A stretch of 64,000 nucleotides of DNA from DATAPD01 sp036265385 (GTDB lineage Bacteria; Acidobacteriota; Terriglobia; Terriglobales; Acidobacteriaceae): NCBI GenBank assembly GCA_036265385.1, contig DATAPD010000025.1:1-64000 (forward strand). Reading direction: 5' to 3'. Positions 45,206 to 54,529 of this stretch are shown in pieces. The notes under the pieces are model-generated. The model worked only from the letters and a program-made list of their open reading frames with translations, searched no databases and had not been told where the DNA came from. Every line of letters starts with the position of its first letter. Positions within the stretch are counted from its first letter, which is position 1. The translations under genes were made by a program, and so were the position numbers.

Positions 45206-46255
45206 TTAATGTCCCGGAATGATGGCTGTTTTGATATCGCCGTTGCGATTCAGCATGTGGCGCAGCACATCATGCAACCTGGAGAGTGGCGCTTCCCCGG
45301 TGATGTAGTCCGTGCCACGCACTTTCTTTTCCGCGATCAAACCAAATGCGCGGCGCACAGTCTCCGGCGTGTGATGGAACGTGGCCTTCAAAGTGATTTC
45401 GGAGTAATGCAAGCGTTGTGTGTCGAGTTGAACCTTCGTACCCGCGGCGCATCCGCCGAAGAAGTTGACGGTACCGCCTTTGCGAACCATGTTCACAGCC
45501 CACTCCCAGGCTTCCGGGCGGCCCACTGCTTCGATCACGACGTCGGCTCCGCGCTTATAAGGACTAAGTTCGCGGACGGCTTCAACTGGATCTTTTACCT
45601 GTGTGATTTGCACGATCTCGTGCGCGCCCTTCCGCCGGGCCAAGGCAACTTGCGAATCGCGTTTTACAATGGCGATGACGTTACAGCCAATCGCCTTCGC
45701 AACCTGGACGAACATCAACCCGATTGGGCCACCACCCAGCACGGCGACGGTATCTCCAATTTCTACTTTCGTTTCGTGAAGTCCGCGTAAGACACAGGCT
45801 AAAGGCTCGGTCATTGCGGCGTCTTCGAAACTTACATGAGGCGGGATCGTGAGCGTATTGGCTTCGACAATCCGCCGCGGCACGCGGATGTACTCGGCAT
45901 AAGCTCCGTTATTGAACAGCAAATCTTCGCAGAGATTTTCCTGGTGCTTGGAACAGTAGAAGCATTTCCCACAGGGAGCGGAATTCAATGCGACGACTCG
46001 CATCCCCTTCTTGAAACCGCGGACACCGGGTCCCACTTCCTCGATCACGCCTGCCAACTCGTGTCCGAAGAGAGCGGGTGGAACAATCATCCGCGCGTGG
46101 TAGCCGCGCTGATACACCTTCAGATCGGTGCCGCAAGTCAAAGCAACTTGCACCTTGACCAGCAGTTCGCCCTCGGCAACCCGAGGAATCGGCACTTTCT
46201 CAATCTTGATGTCTTCTTTGCCGTAGAGCACGGCAGCCGTCATTTTTCCATTCAC
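45206..46255 (-). CDS. Zinc-dependent MDR dehydrogenase (second of pair)
   Basis: A 349-residue medium-chain dehydrogenase/reductase with sorbitol/threonine-dehydrogenase-like features: LTCGTDLK catalytic-zinc region, FGHELAGVI, the structural zinc Cys set CGKCFYCSKHQENLC, and VAVLGGGPIGLMFVQVAKAIG for NAD(P). The GTG at 46255 overlaps the previous stop (GTGA) and has an AAGGGG site, so it is preferred to the frame start at 46273. Placement inside the hopanoid operon suggests a polyol, aldehyde or hopanoid side-chain redox step; the substrate is not known. Confidence 0.9.
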   Translation of the reverse strand: MNGKMTAAVLYGKEDIKIEKVPIPRVAEGELLVKVQVALTCGTDLKVYQRGYHARMIVPPALFGHELAGVIEEVGPGVRGFKKGMRVVALNSAPCGKCFYCSKHQENLCEDLLFNNGAYAEYIRVPRRIVEANTLTIPPHVSFEDAAMTEPLACVLRGLHETKVEIGDTVAVLGGGPIGLMFVQVAKAIGCNVIAIVKRDSQVALARRKGAHEIVQITQVKDPVEAVRELSPYKRGADVVIEAVGRPEAWEWAVNMVRKGGTVNFFGGCAAGTKVQLDTQRLHYSEITLKATFHHTPETVRRAFGLIAEKKVRGTDYITGEAPLSRLHDVLRHMLNRNGDIKTAIIPGH

Positions 46256-47376
46256 AATGCAACCCCTTCCCACTCACTGCCCGGTTGGATCGCAATCTTC
46301 ATAGAGTCCGGTTGAGGGTGGGATGCCAGTCGTAGGGCTTCCACGCTGTGCGACAGCGGGAAACGATGGCTGATTAAACGTTCAAGCTCCATTTCACGGT
46401 TCATAACAAACCGCACTGATTCCTCCTGCAAATCCACGGAAGCGCTGTAGGAACCGAGCAAGGCTTTCTCGTCCACACAAATCGCCGCCGGGTCTACAGC
46501 AGCCTCGCTGTGTACCGTTTGAGCAAACAACAATACCCGCCCACCCGGCCTTGCAGCGTCCATCGCGGTACGGATCAGACTATTGGCACCGACGGCGAGA
46601 ATTACGGCGTCGGCTCCACGTCCCCCAGTCATGTCCCGCACGGTACGAACTACATCTGCTCGCGACGCGTCTATCCCAAAATCGAGCCCGAAGCTTTTTC
46701 CTATTGTAAGCCTCGGAGAATACAAGTCGGAAGTGATTACACGAACTCCCTTTTTTCGCGCCAAAACACTCAAAATAATGCCGATCGGACCCTGGCCGAT
46801 AACCAGTACGTCTTCGCCAGGTTGCAACCGAAGTGTCTCGATTCCCTTCATGCAAGTATTCACCGGCTCAACAAAAGCAGCCTGCTCGAAGGAAGTGCCA
46901 GGTGGAATCAGCACAGTGCCTTTCTCCACAATCCAATCCATCACACGAACGTATTCGGCGAAGCCGCCGCCGGATGGCTCGAAGCCGGCCGTGCAGCCGA
47001 CTTTCTTGTACGTTTCACATTGTGCGAACGTTTTGTGCTGACAATAGAAACAGTTTCCGCAAGGAATGTGATGGAAGACCATCACGCGGTCACCCGGTTT
47101 GAATCGGCTGACTGTTTCACCTATGGCGGCGACAACACCTGTCGTTTCATGGCCGAAAATCCGAGGAGCCGAATGCGACCCTGTGGCGATTTTCTTTAGA
47201 TCGGTACCGCAAATTCCGCAGGTGTGCACCCGTACAAGAATTTCTCCCGGACCGATCTGTGGAACCGGTACGGTCTCGAGCCGCACGTCGTCCACTCCGC
47301 GATACACCGCTGCTTTCATGCTGGTGGGCAATTTGCCGGATACTGCCTCCACACTCGACGGCGTTGCAGTAGCCAT
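46252..47376 (-). CDS. Zinc-dependent MDR dehydrogenase (first of pair)
   Basis: A 374-residue medium-chain zinc dehydrogenase: HTCGICGTDLKK with the catalytic cysteine, FGHETTGVV, the structural zinc motif CGNCFYCQHKTFAQC, and VLVIGQGPIGIILSVLARKKG for the cofactor. It is paralogous to the next gene, which overlaps it by four bases. A GAGGAG site lies in the end of the exported unknown gene. The N-terminus has about 19 extra residues before MKAAVYRG. As with its partner, the location between hpnG and hpnC suggests action on the hopanoid side chain, probably on a sugar-derived carbonyl. Confidence 0.9.
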   Translation of the reverse strand: MATATPSSVEAVSGKLPTSMKAAVYRGVDDVRLETVPVPQIGPGEILVRVHTCGICGTDLKKIATGSHSAPRIFGHETTGVVAAIGETVSRFKPGDRVMVFHHIPCGNCFYCQHKTFAQCETYKKVGCTAGFEPSGGGFAEYVRVMDWIVEKGTVLIPPGTSFEQAAFVEPVNTCMKGIETLRLQPGEDVLVIGQGPIGIILSVLARKKGVRVITSDLYSPRLTIGKSFGLDFGIDASRADVVRTVRDMTGGRGADAVILAVGANSLIRTAMDAARPGGRVLLFAQTVHSEAAVDPAAICVDEKALLGSYSASVDLQEESVRFVMNREMELERLISHRFPLSHSVEALRLASHPQPDSMKIAIQPGSEWEGVAL

Positions 47377-47381
47377 ATCGA

Positions 47382-47948
47382 TCAGTGTTTCTCCTCAACG
47401 GCAGATCGCGGATCAGTATTTGTCACGCGGACTTTCAGCTTTAGTGAACCGATCCATGGACCTGTGGGGTTAACCAACGCGAAATCAGTGACCTCAAATA
47501 GACAATAAAAGTTCTCGACTCTCACAACACGCGGCGTGCGTAAATTCACGGCGGCATAAGGGTTCGGGTCGAACCACCAAGCCTTGACTGTATCTTGCGA
47601 CGGATCTACCGATGGAAAGAGCACGTTCTTGTAAATTGGATGCCGCAAATCCGCCAAAGCCGCATTCCACGCTAAGAAGCGGCCATCGCCGGATGGGTCG
47701 GGCTGCGGCTCGAATGAGAGGACGTAGAGCTCGCGTCCTGACTTGTCGGTCACACGAGTCTTCCAACGAGGATGGTCGTTGTCCAGCGCGACCTCGAACA
47801 AGGCTTCTGCGACCTGAGACGAGCCTTTTCGAAAACTTACGACATATGCTGGTTTCGAAGAAACCTGCTCTCTAGCAGCAGTAACGGATGCAGCGAAACA
47901 GAGGAAGATGAGGAGCGTACCGCGCCAATTTCCAGATACGCGGCTCAC
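47382..47948 (-). CDS. Exported protein of unknown function in the hopanoid operon
   Basis: A 188-residue protein with a signal peptide (LLIFLCFAASVTA-A) and a strand-rich mature domain with three tryptophans in KAWWFDPNPYAAVNL and a closing GSLKLKVRV. No family recognised. Its ATG overlaps the hpnG stop by four bases and its stop lies five bases before the MDR start, so it is fully embedded in the operon. Export implies work on the periplasmic side, for example handling or transporting finished hopanoids, but this is inference from position. Confidence 0.7.
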   Translation of the reverse strand: MSRVSGNWRGTLLIFLCFAASVTAAREQVSSKPAYVVSFRKGSSQVAEALFEVALDNDHPRWKTRVTDKSGRELYVLSFEPQPDPSGDGRFLAWNAALADLRHPIYKNVLFPSVDPSQDTVKAWWFDPNPYAAVNLRTPRVVRVENFYCLFEVTDFALVNPTGPWIGSLKLKVRVTNTDPRSAVEEKH

Positions 47949-48649
47949 GCTGGCTGCCTCACTTGTTGAGACTGCTCTCGCAATTCTTCCTGGATAGCCT
48001 CGCAGAGATTGACAGTGGCTTTGCGGCTATTTCTAGCTAACTGGACTACAGCCGCCCATAGCCACGGACGCAAGAGAGCAAAGAGCGCGAATCTCCCCGA
48101 CAGAAATTGTCCATCCGGCGTCACAAACATCTCGGTCGACGGCATGTTGAACGCATAGTCGTCGGAGATCACTTTCATTGCGGAAAACGGAATCCCCTTT
48201 GCGTGTGCCCCTTTTGCAACCGCGGCCGCTTCCATGTCGACCGCGTCGGCTTGATAGGTCGAGCCTAGCTTGGATTTCTCTTGTGCGCTTATTACGCGGC
48301 TCGCAGAGAGGAGAATGCCTTCCCCGCGATCAATTGCTGCTGAACTTCCGTCGTTCATATCGATTACGCGTGCTGGACAAATCACAGCACCCACTTCCCT
48401 GCCTTGCCTGAGCGCGCCTGCATAACCCACCGATTGCAGATGACTGAGCCGGTATAAAGAACTCATTGCCTCGGTGGCGCGTCGCGCGGGACCCGGCCCG
48501 ATGCCGCCGCATACCAGCACTGCTTGTCCCTTTTCAAAGAACCTAAACGTCTTTCCGTCATGAGTCCGTTCCATTGCAGCCCAATCGCGCACGAGAGGCT
48601 CGATCTCGCGATGGAGTGCGGCCACGATTCCGAACTTAGGCATATCCAT
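47945..48649 (-). CDS. hpnG: Hopanoid-associated phosphorylase/nucleosidase HpnG
   Basis: A 234-residue protein of the nucleoside phosphorylase fold. HpnG removes adenine from adenosylhopane on the way to ribosylhopane. Landmarks are FGIVAALHREIEPLVRDW, VLVCGGIGPGPARRA, SVGYAGALRQG and the DAVDMEAAAVAKGA motif that holds the ribose-binding Glu. The frame is open to 48862, but the ATG at 48649 (MDMPKFG) is the family start and overlaps hpnA by 14 bases. HpnH, which makes adenosylhopane, is not in the window. Confidence 0.9.
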   Translation of the reverse strand: MDMPKFGIVAALHREIEPLVRDWAAMERTHDGKTFRFFEKGQAVLVCGGIGPGPARRATEAMSSLYRLSHLQSVGYAGALRQGREVGAVICPARVIDMNDGSSAAIDRGEGILLSASRVISAQEKSKLGSTYQADAVDMEAAAVAKGAHAKGIPFSAMKVISDDYAFNMPSTEMFVTPDGQFLSGRFALFALLRPWLWAAVVQLARNSRKATVNLCEAIQEELREQSQQVRQPA

Positions 48650-49622
48650 GGACGCGATACCAATCAACGGCCCGCCGCAGAGCACCATCAACGGGAACAA
48701 CCTTCCAGCCAAGTTCGGTTTCCGCCTTTGTCGAGGTAACGAACATTTTTTTTCGTCCCATCCGAACTGCGTCCACGGTGGCGCGCGGTTCTTTGCCACG
48801 AATGCGACCCGTCCACAACTCGTCGACCACAGCCGCACCCAATGCCACGAAGTGCGACACACGCAGCGTAGGAGACGGCAGCCCCGTAAATGTTGCGAGG
48901 CGATCCAAAATCTGCTTCAGCGTGAGGTTCTCGCCACCCAAAATGTACCGTTCTCCTGATCGCCCCTTCTCCAAAGCGGCGATGTGTCCACGAGCACACT
49001 CGGTCGCATCGACAAGATTCAATCCTGTGTCGACGTAGGCCGGGAACTTTTTCTTCAAGAAATCCACGATAATGCGCCCCGTCGGTGTCGGTTTCAGATC
49101 GCGTTCTCCGACAGGAGTCGTTGGATTCACCACGACGACGTGCATCCCCGTTCGTGCCGCTTCAATGGCGACTTGCTCGGCCAGGAATTTCGAACGCTTG
49201 TAAGGGCCGATCATGTGGTCGAGAGCCACGGGCGAGTTCTCGTTCGCTGGAACCCCAGTCGATGTGAATCCCATCGTCGCGACGCTAGACGTGTACACCG
49301 TACGGCGGATGCCAGCCTTTCTGGCGAAATCGAGCAATGATCGAGTTCCCTCGACATTCGAGCGAAACATTTCGTCAGGATCTCTCACCCAGATCCTGTA
49401 GTCCGCAGCGACATGAAACAGGGTGTCGCAACCGCTCAATGCACAGGCGAAGGACTGCGGATCTCGTAAATCACCTTTCACCACGTCAGCCGGGACGCTC
49501 TCGAGGTTTCGAAGATCGCTTGTCGGCCTCGCCAGCAAGCGCAATTTTGCACCGCAGTCCGCGAGCACGCGCGCGACGTGACTTCCAAGAAACCCAGTAG
49601 CGCCTGTGACGAAGGTGAGCAT
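48636..49622 (-). CDS. hpnA: Hopanoid-associated sugar epimerase HpnA
   Basis: A 328-residue extended short-chain dehydrogenase/reductase: TFVTGATGFLGSHVARVL for NAD(P), HVAADYRIW (a hallmark of HpnA), and the catalytic set S-Y-K in YTSSVATMG and GPYKRSKFLAE. Its true reaction is not settled; the name comes from its place in hopanoid clusters. It follows shc by 103 bases that contain a gctaaatgct stutter repeat, and overlaps hpnG. Length is normal. Confidence 0.92.
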   Translation of the reverse strand: MLTFVTGATGFLGSHVARVLADCGAKLRLLARPTSDLRNLESVPADVVKGDLRDPQSFACALSGCDTLFHVAADYRIWVRDPDEMFRSNVEGTRSLLDFARKAGIRRTVYTSSVATMGFTSTGVPANENSPVALDHMIGPYKRSKFLAEQVAIEAARTGMHVVVVNPTTPVGERDLKPTPTGRIIVDFLKKKFPAYVDTGLNLVDATECARGHIAALEKGRSGERYILGGENLTLKQILDRLATFTGLPSPTLRVSHFVALGAAVVDELWTGRIRGKEPRATVDAVRMGRKKMFVTSTKAETELGWKVVPVDGALRRAVDWYRVHGYA

Positions 49623-49627
49623 TGGCG

Positions 49628-49733
49628 GTTAGCCGTTAGCACTTGGCATTTAGCTTGTCCTGTGTGCGACCAGACCGGCGGAAGCGCAGCCCTCTCGCAA
49701 AAAGCCAACTGCTAAGTGCTAAATGCTAATTGC
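49628..49733. repeat. gctaagtgctaaatgct stutter repeat between shc and hpnA
   Basis: Two oppositely oriented blocks: ttagccgttagcacttggcatttagc at 49628-49653 and aactgctaagtgctaaatgctaattgct at 49706-49733. The second block supplies the shc stop codon. Confidence 0.6.
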
Positions 49734-51678
49734 TGCCCTTCATCACTTTGGCGTAATTGGTCAATGCGATGAGCGGGAAGTATTGCCGGTACATGTGATA
49801 CATGAGGTAAAACACACGAGGAAAACCTGTGCCGGTGTAGGCGTCTTCGCTCCAACTGCCATCCTTGTTCTGCGTGCGAAGCAGGAATGCGATTCCGCGC
49901 GCCACTGAATCACTACGCGTATCGCTTGCGGCCAGCAATCCCATAACGGCCCAGGCTGTCTGCGAGGCCGTACTCGAACCCTGACCCTTAACATTCGGGT
50001 CATCGTAAGAACCGCAGGTTTCTCCCCATCCGCCATCGGCGTTTTGTGTCATACGGAGCCACTCCGCCGCCTGCTGAACGCAAGGCTCATGATGGTCCAC
50101 GCCGATGGCTTCCAGTCCGCGCAGAACCAACATTGTTCCGTAGATGTAATTCACACCCCAGCGGCCGAACCAGCTTCCATCTGCTTCTTGCTCTTTCTGC
50201 ACGAAGGCGATTGCCTTTTTCACGGCCGGGTGATTCTTGTCATAACCGTAGGCCGCCAACATTTCGAGCATGCGTCCCGTGATGTCCACTGTCGCGGGAT
50301 CGAGCATCGCGTTGTGATCCGCAAAAGGAACGTACTGGAAGACCATGCGATCGTTGTTCTTGTCGAACGAAGCCCACCCACCGTTGCGGCACTGCATGGT
50401 GAGCATCCAGTCGATAGCACGTTGCACGGATTCGAGCTGATAGCGCCCGTTCGGGTGCTCCACTTGCGCGAGACCAAGGCAGACCATTGCACTGTCATCT
50501 ACATCGGGATAAAACTCGTTGTTGAATTCGAAGTACCAGCCTCCTGGCTCGCCCTTCCTGTTCTTCACCTTCCAGTCGCCAACTGTGCGCACCTGCTTCT
50601 GAAGGATCCAGTCAGCGGCTTTCACCATGCGCGGATCATTTGCAGGTACACCACTCTCGCCGAGCGCAAACAATGCGTACGCGGTGTCCCAAACCGGGGA
50701 AACACACGGTTGCATCCGAAACGTCTCTTCTTCCTCGATGCCTAATTTTTCGAATTCATCGAGAGCCCGAATCACTTGCGGATCGTCGACGGAATAGCCG
50801 AGACACCTCATCGCAATGGCAGAATTCATGATCGATGGGAAAATTGCTCCCAATCCATCACTCTTCTCGAATCGTTCAAGCATCCATTTTTCAGCCATGC
50901 GCAGCGCGACCGAACGCAATGGACGTACGTGCACGCGCTCAAACCAATGTGCGGTGCGATCCAACACGAGGAAAAAATTTCGCCAAGAAAACAGCTTTTT
51001 GTCCCAATGCAAGTGCATGCGGGACTTGTCGCGGCCTCCCACAAACAATTCCGCAACACCCATTTCATCTGGAATTTTCTTGAACGGCTTCTTCGCGTAG
51101 CAAATCGAAAGCGGGACCAGCATCGCCCGCGACCAGGAAGAAATCTCGTAGATGTTGAACCAGAACCATTTCGGAAAAAGCACGATTTCCGGAGGAATGG
51201 CCGGAATGGCGTCATAGTCGTACTGACCGAAGAAACACAAATAGAGCTTGGTAAACGTGTTGACTTCCGTGACGCCGCCAAGCCGCAGAATCACTTCCCG
51301 AGCGCGAACCATCGCCGGGTGATCTGCTTTGTAACCGGCCAGCTTCAGTCCGAAGTAAGACTTCACGGAGGCGCTCAGATTCGTAGGACCGCCTGGATAA
51401 ATACTCCAGCCACCTTCCTCGTTCTGATGCTGAAGGATGTAGTTCGCCGCCTTGCGAACACGAGGGTTTTGCTCGGTCCCGAAGAGGGTGTGCAGGACGA
51501 TGTAATCGCCTTCGAGGGTGGTGTCGGCCTCAAGTTCGCCACACCAGTAGCCATCTTCGTGCTGCTCAGAGAAGAGATACTTGCGTGCCGCGTCAATTCC
51601 TACGGCTACGCGGCTCGAGAGATCATCAATTTTTCCAAAGCGCATCTGCGGGGCAGACGCAGGGGAGGTTTCATCCAT
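49726..51678 (-). CDS. shc: Squalene-hopene cyclase
   Basis: A 650-residue cyclase that turns squalene into hopene/hopanol. The catalytic DVDD is at residues 392-395 (PDVDDSAMV). QW repeats are visible (QNEEGGWSIYPGG, QCRNGGWASF, QNADGGWGET, QNKDGSWSE), and the structure is the usual alpha-alpha barrel. It is a monotopic membrane enzyme. ispH lies eight bases upstream and hpnA follows, so it is the second gene of the operon. The last codons and stop run into a gctaaatgct repeat. Confidence 0.97.
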   Translation of the reverse strand: MDETSPASAPQMRFGKIDDLSSRVAVGIDAARKYLFSEQHEDGYWCGELEADTTLEGDYIVLHTLFGTEQNPRVRKAANYILQHQNEEGGWSIYPGGPTNLSASVKSYFGLKLAGYKADHPAMVRAREVILRLGGVTEVNTFTKLYLCFFGQYDYDAIPAIPPEIVLFPKWFWFNIYEISSWSRAMLVPLSICYAKKPFKKIPDEMGVAELFVGGRDKSRMHLHWDKKLFSWRNFFLVLDRTAHWFERVHVRPLRSVALRMAEKWMLERFEKSDGLGAIFPSIMNSAIAMRCLGYSVDDPQVIRALDEFEKLGIEEEETFRMQPCVSPVWDTAYALFALGESGVPANDPRMVKAADWILQKQVRTVGDWKVKNRKGEPGGWYFEFNNEFYPDVDDSAMVCLGLAQVEHPNGRYQLESVQRAIDWMLTMQCRNGGWASFDKNNDRMVFQYVPFADHNAMLDPATVDITGRMLEMLAAYGYDKNHPAVKKAIAFVQKEQEADGSWFGRWGVNYIYGTMLVLRGLEAIGVDHHEPCVQQAAEWLRMTQNADGGWGETCGSYDDPNVKGQGSSTASQTAWAVMGLLAASDTRSDSVARGIAFLLRTQNKDGSWSEDAYTGTGFPRVFYLMYHMYRQYFPLIALTNYAKVMKGSN

Positions 51679-51686
51679 ATTTGTTG

Positions 51687-52664
51687 TTACTCCAAGGTTG
51701 CCGACGCCGGCGCAGCAGCGATCGCCTCGACGATTTCAGGAGGCAGGCCGAACCGCACGTTCTCCGGCATCACTTCCAATTCCTGCACGTTGTCGTATCC
51801 CTTACTCACAAGGAATTTCACGACTTCCTCGACCAAGCACTCTGGAGCCGAGGCTCCAGCGGTGAGAGCGATGGTTTTTACGCCATCTAACCACGCAGGC
51901 TTGATGTTTAGGAAGCTATCAATGAGATGCGCGTTCGTGCCCAGATTGCGCGCAACTTCCACTAAACGATTGGAATTGGAGCTGTTTTCGGAGCCAACCA
52001 CCAGCAGTAAATCCGACTCGGAAGCGATGTCCTTAACCGCGACCTGACGGTTTTCCGTGGCGTAACAGATATCTTGCGCTGCCGGCCCTTTAATGTTCGG
52101 GAATTTTGCCTTCAGCGCGGCGATGATGTCTTTAGTCTCGTCGAGGCTCAGGGTGGTTTGGGTCAGATACGCCACACGCTCCGGATCTGGGACTGTGAGC
52201 GACTTGACCTCTTCGGGCGATCCCACCACTTGTGTGACCTGGGGGGCTTCTCCGAGCGTTCCGATGACCTCGTCATGGTCCCGATGACCAATCAGGATCA
52301 GAGAATTGCCCTCTTTCGCAAACTTGACTGCTTCGACGTGCACCTTGGTGACCAGCGGACAGGTTGCGTCAATCACTCGCAAATTGCGATGCGTGCTGGC
52401 TTCCCGAACTTCAGGTGAGACTCCATGCGCGCTATAGATCACGCGTTCGCCGTTCGGAACCTCTTCCACGCTATCGACAAAAATAGCGCCTTTCTCCTGC
52501 AGTTCCTCCACAACGAAGCGATTGTGGACGATCTCTTTCCGGACATAGATCGGAGGGCCGAAGGCCTCGAGCGCGATTCTTACGATATCGATGGCGCGCA
52601 CAACCCCAGCACAAAAGCCCCTTGGCTTTAAAAGCAAAAGCTTCTTGTCTTGACTCTCAGACAC
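51687..52664 (-). CDS. ispH: 4-hydroxy-3-methylbut-2-enyl diphosphate reductase IspH
   Basis: A 325-residue Fe-S enzyme, the last step of the MEP pathway giving IPP and DMAPP. The three cluster cysteines are Cys18 in KPRGFCAGVVRA, the one in IDATCPLVTKVH, and the one in APECLVEEV; a further Cys is in QDICYATENRQ. The catalytic-region HGVSPEV and HRDHDEVIGT are present. Its position at the head of the hopanoid operon, eight bases before shc, links precursor supply to hopanoid output. Confidence 0.96.
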   Translation of the reverse strand: MSESQDKKLLLLKPRGFCAGVVRAIDIVRIALEAFGPPIYVRKEIVHNRFVVEELQEKGAIFVDSVEEVPNGERVIYSAHGVSPEVREASTHRNLRVIDATCPLVTKVHVEAVKFAKEGNSLILIGHRDHDEVIGTLGEAPQVTQVVGSPEEVKSLTVPDPERVAYLTQTTLSLDETKDIIAALKAKFPNIKGPAAQDICYATENRQVAVKDIASESDLLLVVGSENSSNSNRLVEVARNLGTNAHLIDSFLNIKPAWLDGVKTIALTAGASAPECLVEEVVKFLVSKGYDNVQELEVMPENVRFGLPPEIVEAIAAAPASATLE

Positions 52665-52840
52665 AACACTCTCCCCAGTCGCTATAGGCTACACGTATTC
52701 CCTGTAATCGATGCTATCAGGTTATCGGAAAGGTATCCGATTGGTCAACGTAAGCCCTGAAAATACATACGATTAGCAGTGAATGGGGCGCTTTGAGGGC
52801 TGAACGGAAATAGGTGCATTTGTGTCGGGTCACAGGTGCG

Positions 52841-54529
52841 TCAGCCATTGGCCCGAATCAACTGCTCGGCGTGCTTGCGAGAGGTGTCGGTGAGCTTGGC
52901 ACCGCTGAGCATACGAGCGACTTCCTCAGTCCGAGCATCACCTGAAACTTGCCGGACGGTCGTCTTCGTTTTTCCGGCGGCGCTCTTCTTTTCGATTACA
53001 TAATGCTGGTCGGCGAAGGTCGCAATCTGGGGTAAGTGGGTTACACAGAGCACCTGACTGGTGCGGGCCAGAGATTTCAATTTCTTCCCCACTGCCTCGG
53101 CCGCGCGCCCCCCAATGCCCGTGTCAATTTCGTCGAAAACCATCGTTCGCTGCTGGGCCTTTTTCTTGGCCACGGCTCCGCTTGCATCGACCACGGTTCT
53201 GAGTGCCAGCATAACCCGCGACATCTCCCCACCAGAGGCAATTTGCTCAAGTGGCCTCATCGGTTCGCCCAAATTGGTGGCAATCATGTAACTGACCCGA
53301 TCAAAGCCGGTCGGCGTCCATTCGCGTTCTTCTTCAGACCCGCTGAACTCGACTGCAAATCGAACCTTCATCGCGAGATCATTGATTTCACCTTCCACCG
53401 CTTTCGAAAGGCGATCGGCGATTTCGTGGCGACGACGGGAGAGTGCAGTAGCAGCCTTCTTGTATTCGGCTGCAGCCTGCAATAGCTGCCCTCTCAGTTC
53501 AACCAATACTTCATCTTTGTGTTCTACGTCTCGGATCTTCCGTGCAAGTTCTTCGCCAAGCGCGATTACGTTTTGAAGTTCAGGACCGTATTTGCGTTTC
53601 AGGCGATCGAGCAATGCGAGGCGGTCTTCCACGGAAACGAGGTGTTCGGGCGATGCATGAATACCGCCCGCGTAGTCTCGAACCGTAGCGCCAACATCCT
53701 CAACGCTGATGCGAGCCGACTCGAGGGCCGCCGCAGCCTCCTGAAACTTTGTCTCGTACCGAGCCAATTCTTCAACATGTTTGTGTGCGGCTCGCAGCGT
53801 CGCGGCCGTTGAGGCATTCCCTTCGTACAGCAGATCGAAGGCATTCATGGCCGCGTTGTAGATCTTTTCGGCGTTGGCAAGGACTCGCTTTTCTGCTTCC
53901 AGCCGTTCGTCTTCGCCAATCTGAAGGCGAGCTTCTTCGATTTCTTTCTTCTGGAAATTCCAGAGATCGAGTAGTCGGAGCTTGTCCTGTTCACCCTGTT
54001 CCAGTTCTTCAATTCGACTGGAAATGCTGCGCCACCTTGAAAATGCTGTACCTACACTCTCAGTCGAAAGTGAGCCATAGGTATCCAGTAGTGCCAAACG
54101 CGTTGCCCCGTCGAACGACATGAGCGACTCGTTTTGGGCATGGATCGTTGCCAGATGTGGTCCAAGCTGCCGCAACACTGCGACAGTGGCTGGTTGGTTG
54201 TTGACGAACACCCGCGCTTTGCCGCTAGCCGAAATCTCGCGCCGCACAATCAGCGAATCGTTTTCGTCCAGGCCATTTGCTTCAAGTATCTTTGCGATGG
54301 CTTGCTGTTGGGCATCCTCGGCTTCGAAGACAGCGGAAACTACCGCCCGCTCTGTTCCCGCGCGAATGATGTCGCTGAAAGCTTTTTCTCCGAGGAGAAG
54401 GCTTAGGGCGTCGATCAAGATCGATTTCCCTGCGCCCGTTTCACCAGTTAAGAGGTTGAGCCCGGGACCAAATTCCACAGCGACGTTGTCGATAACCGCG
54501 TAGTTCTCCAATCGCAGTTCGACGAGCAC
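52841..54529 (-). CDS. recN: DNA repair protein RecN
   Basis: A 562-residue SMC-like ATPase for double-strand break repair. Walker A LLTGETGAGKSILIDALSLLLG lies near the N-terminus, a long coiled-coil region with a globular centre follows, and the C-terminal ATPase lobe has the signature ASGGEMSRVMLALR and Walker B TMVFDEIDTGIGGRAAEAVG. The frame is open to 54601, but the GTG at 54529 (VLVELRLENYAVI) has an AGGAG site and is the family start. The gene appears to be monocistronic and diverges from tolQ. Confidence 0.96.
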   Translation of the reverse strand: MLVELRLENYAVIDNVAVEFGPGLNLLTGETGAGKSILIDALSLLLGEKAFSDIIRAGTERAVVSAVFEAEDAQQQAIAKILEANGLDENDSLIVRREISASGKARVFVNNQPATVAVLRQLGPHLATIHAQNESLMSFDGATRLALLDTYGSLSTESVGTAFSRWRSISSRIEELEQGEQDKLRLLDLWNFQKKEIEEARLQIGEDERLEAEKRVLANAEKIYNAAMNAFDLLYEGNASTAATLRAAHKHVEELARYETKFQEAAAALESARISVEDVGATVRDYAGGIHASPEHLVSVEDRLALLDRLKRKYGPELQNVIALGEELARKIRDVEHKDEVLVELRGQLLQAAAEYKKAATALSRRRHEIADRLSKAVEGEINDLAMKVRFAVEFSGSEEEREWTPTGFDRVSYMIATNLGEPMRPLEQIASGGEMSRVMLALRTVVDASGAVAKKKAQQRTMVFDEIDTGIGGRAAEAVGKKLKSLARTSQVLCVTHLPQIATFADQHYVIEKKSAAGKTKTTVRQVSGDARTEEVARMLSGAKLTDTSRKHAEQLIRANG

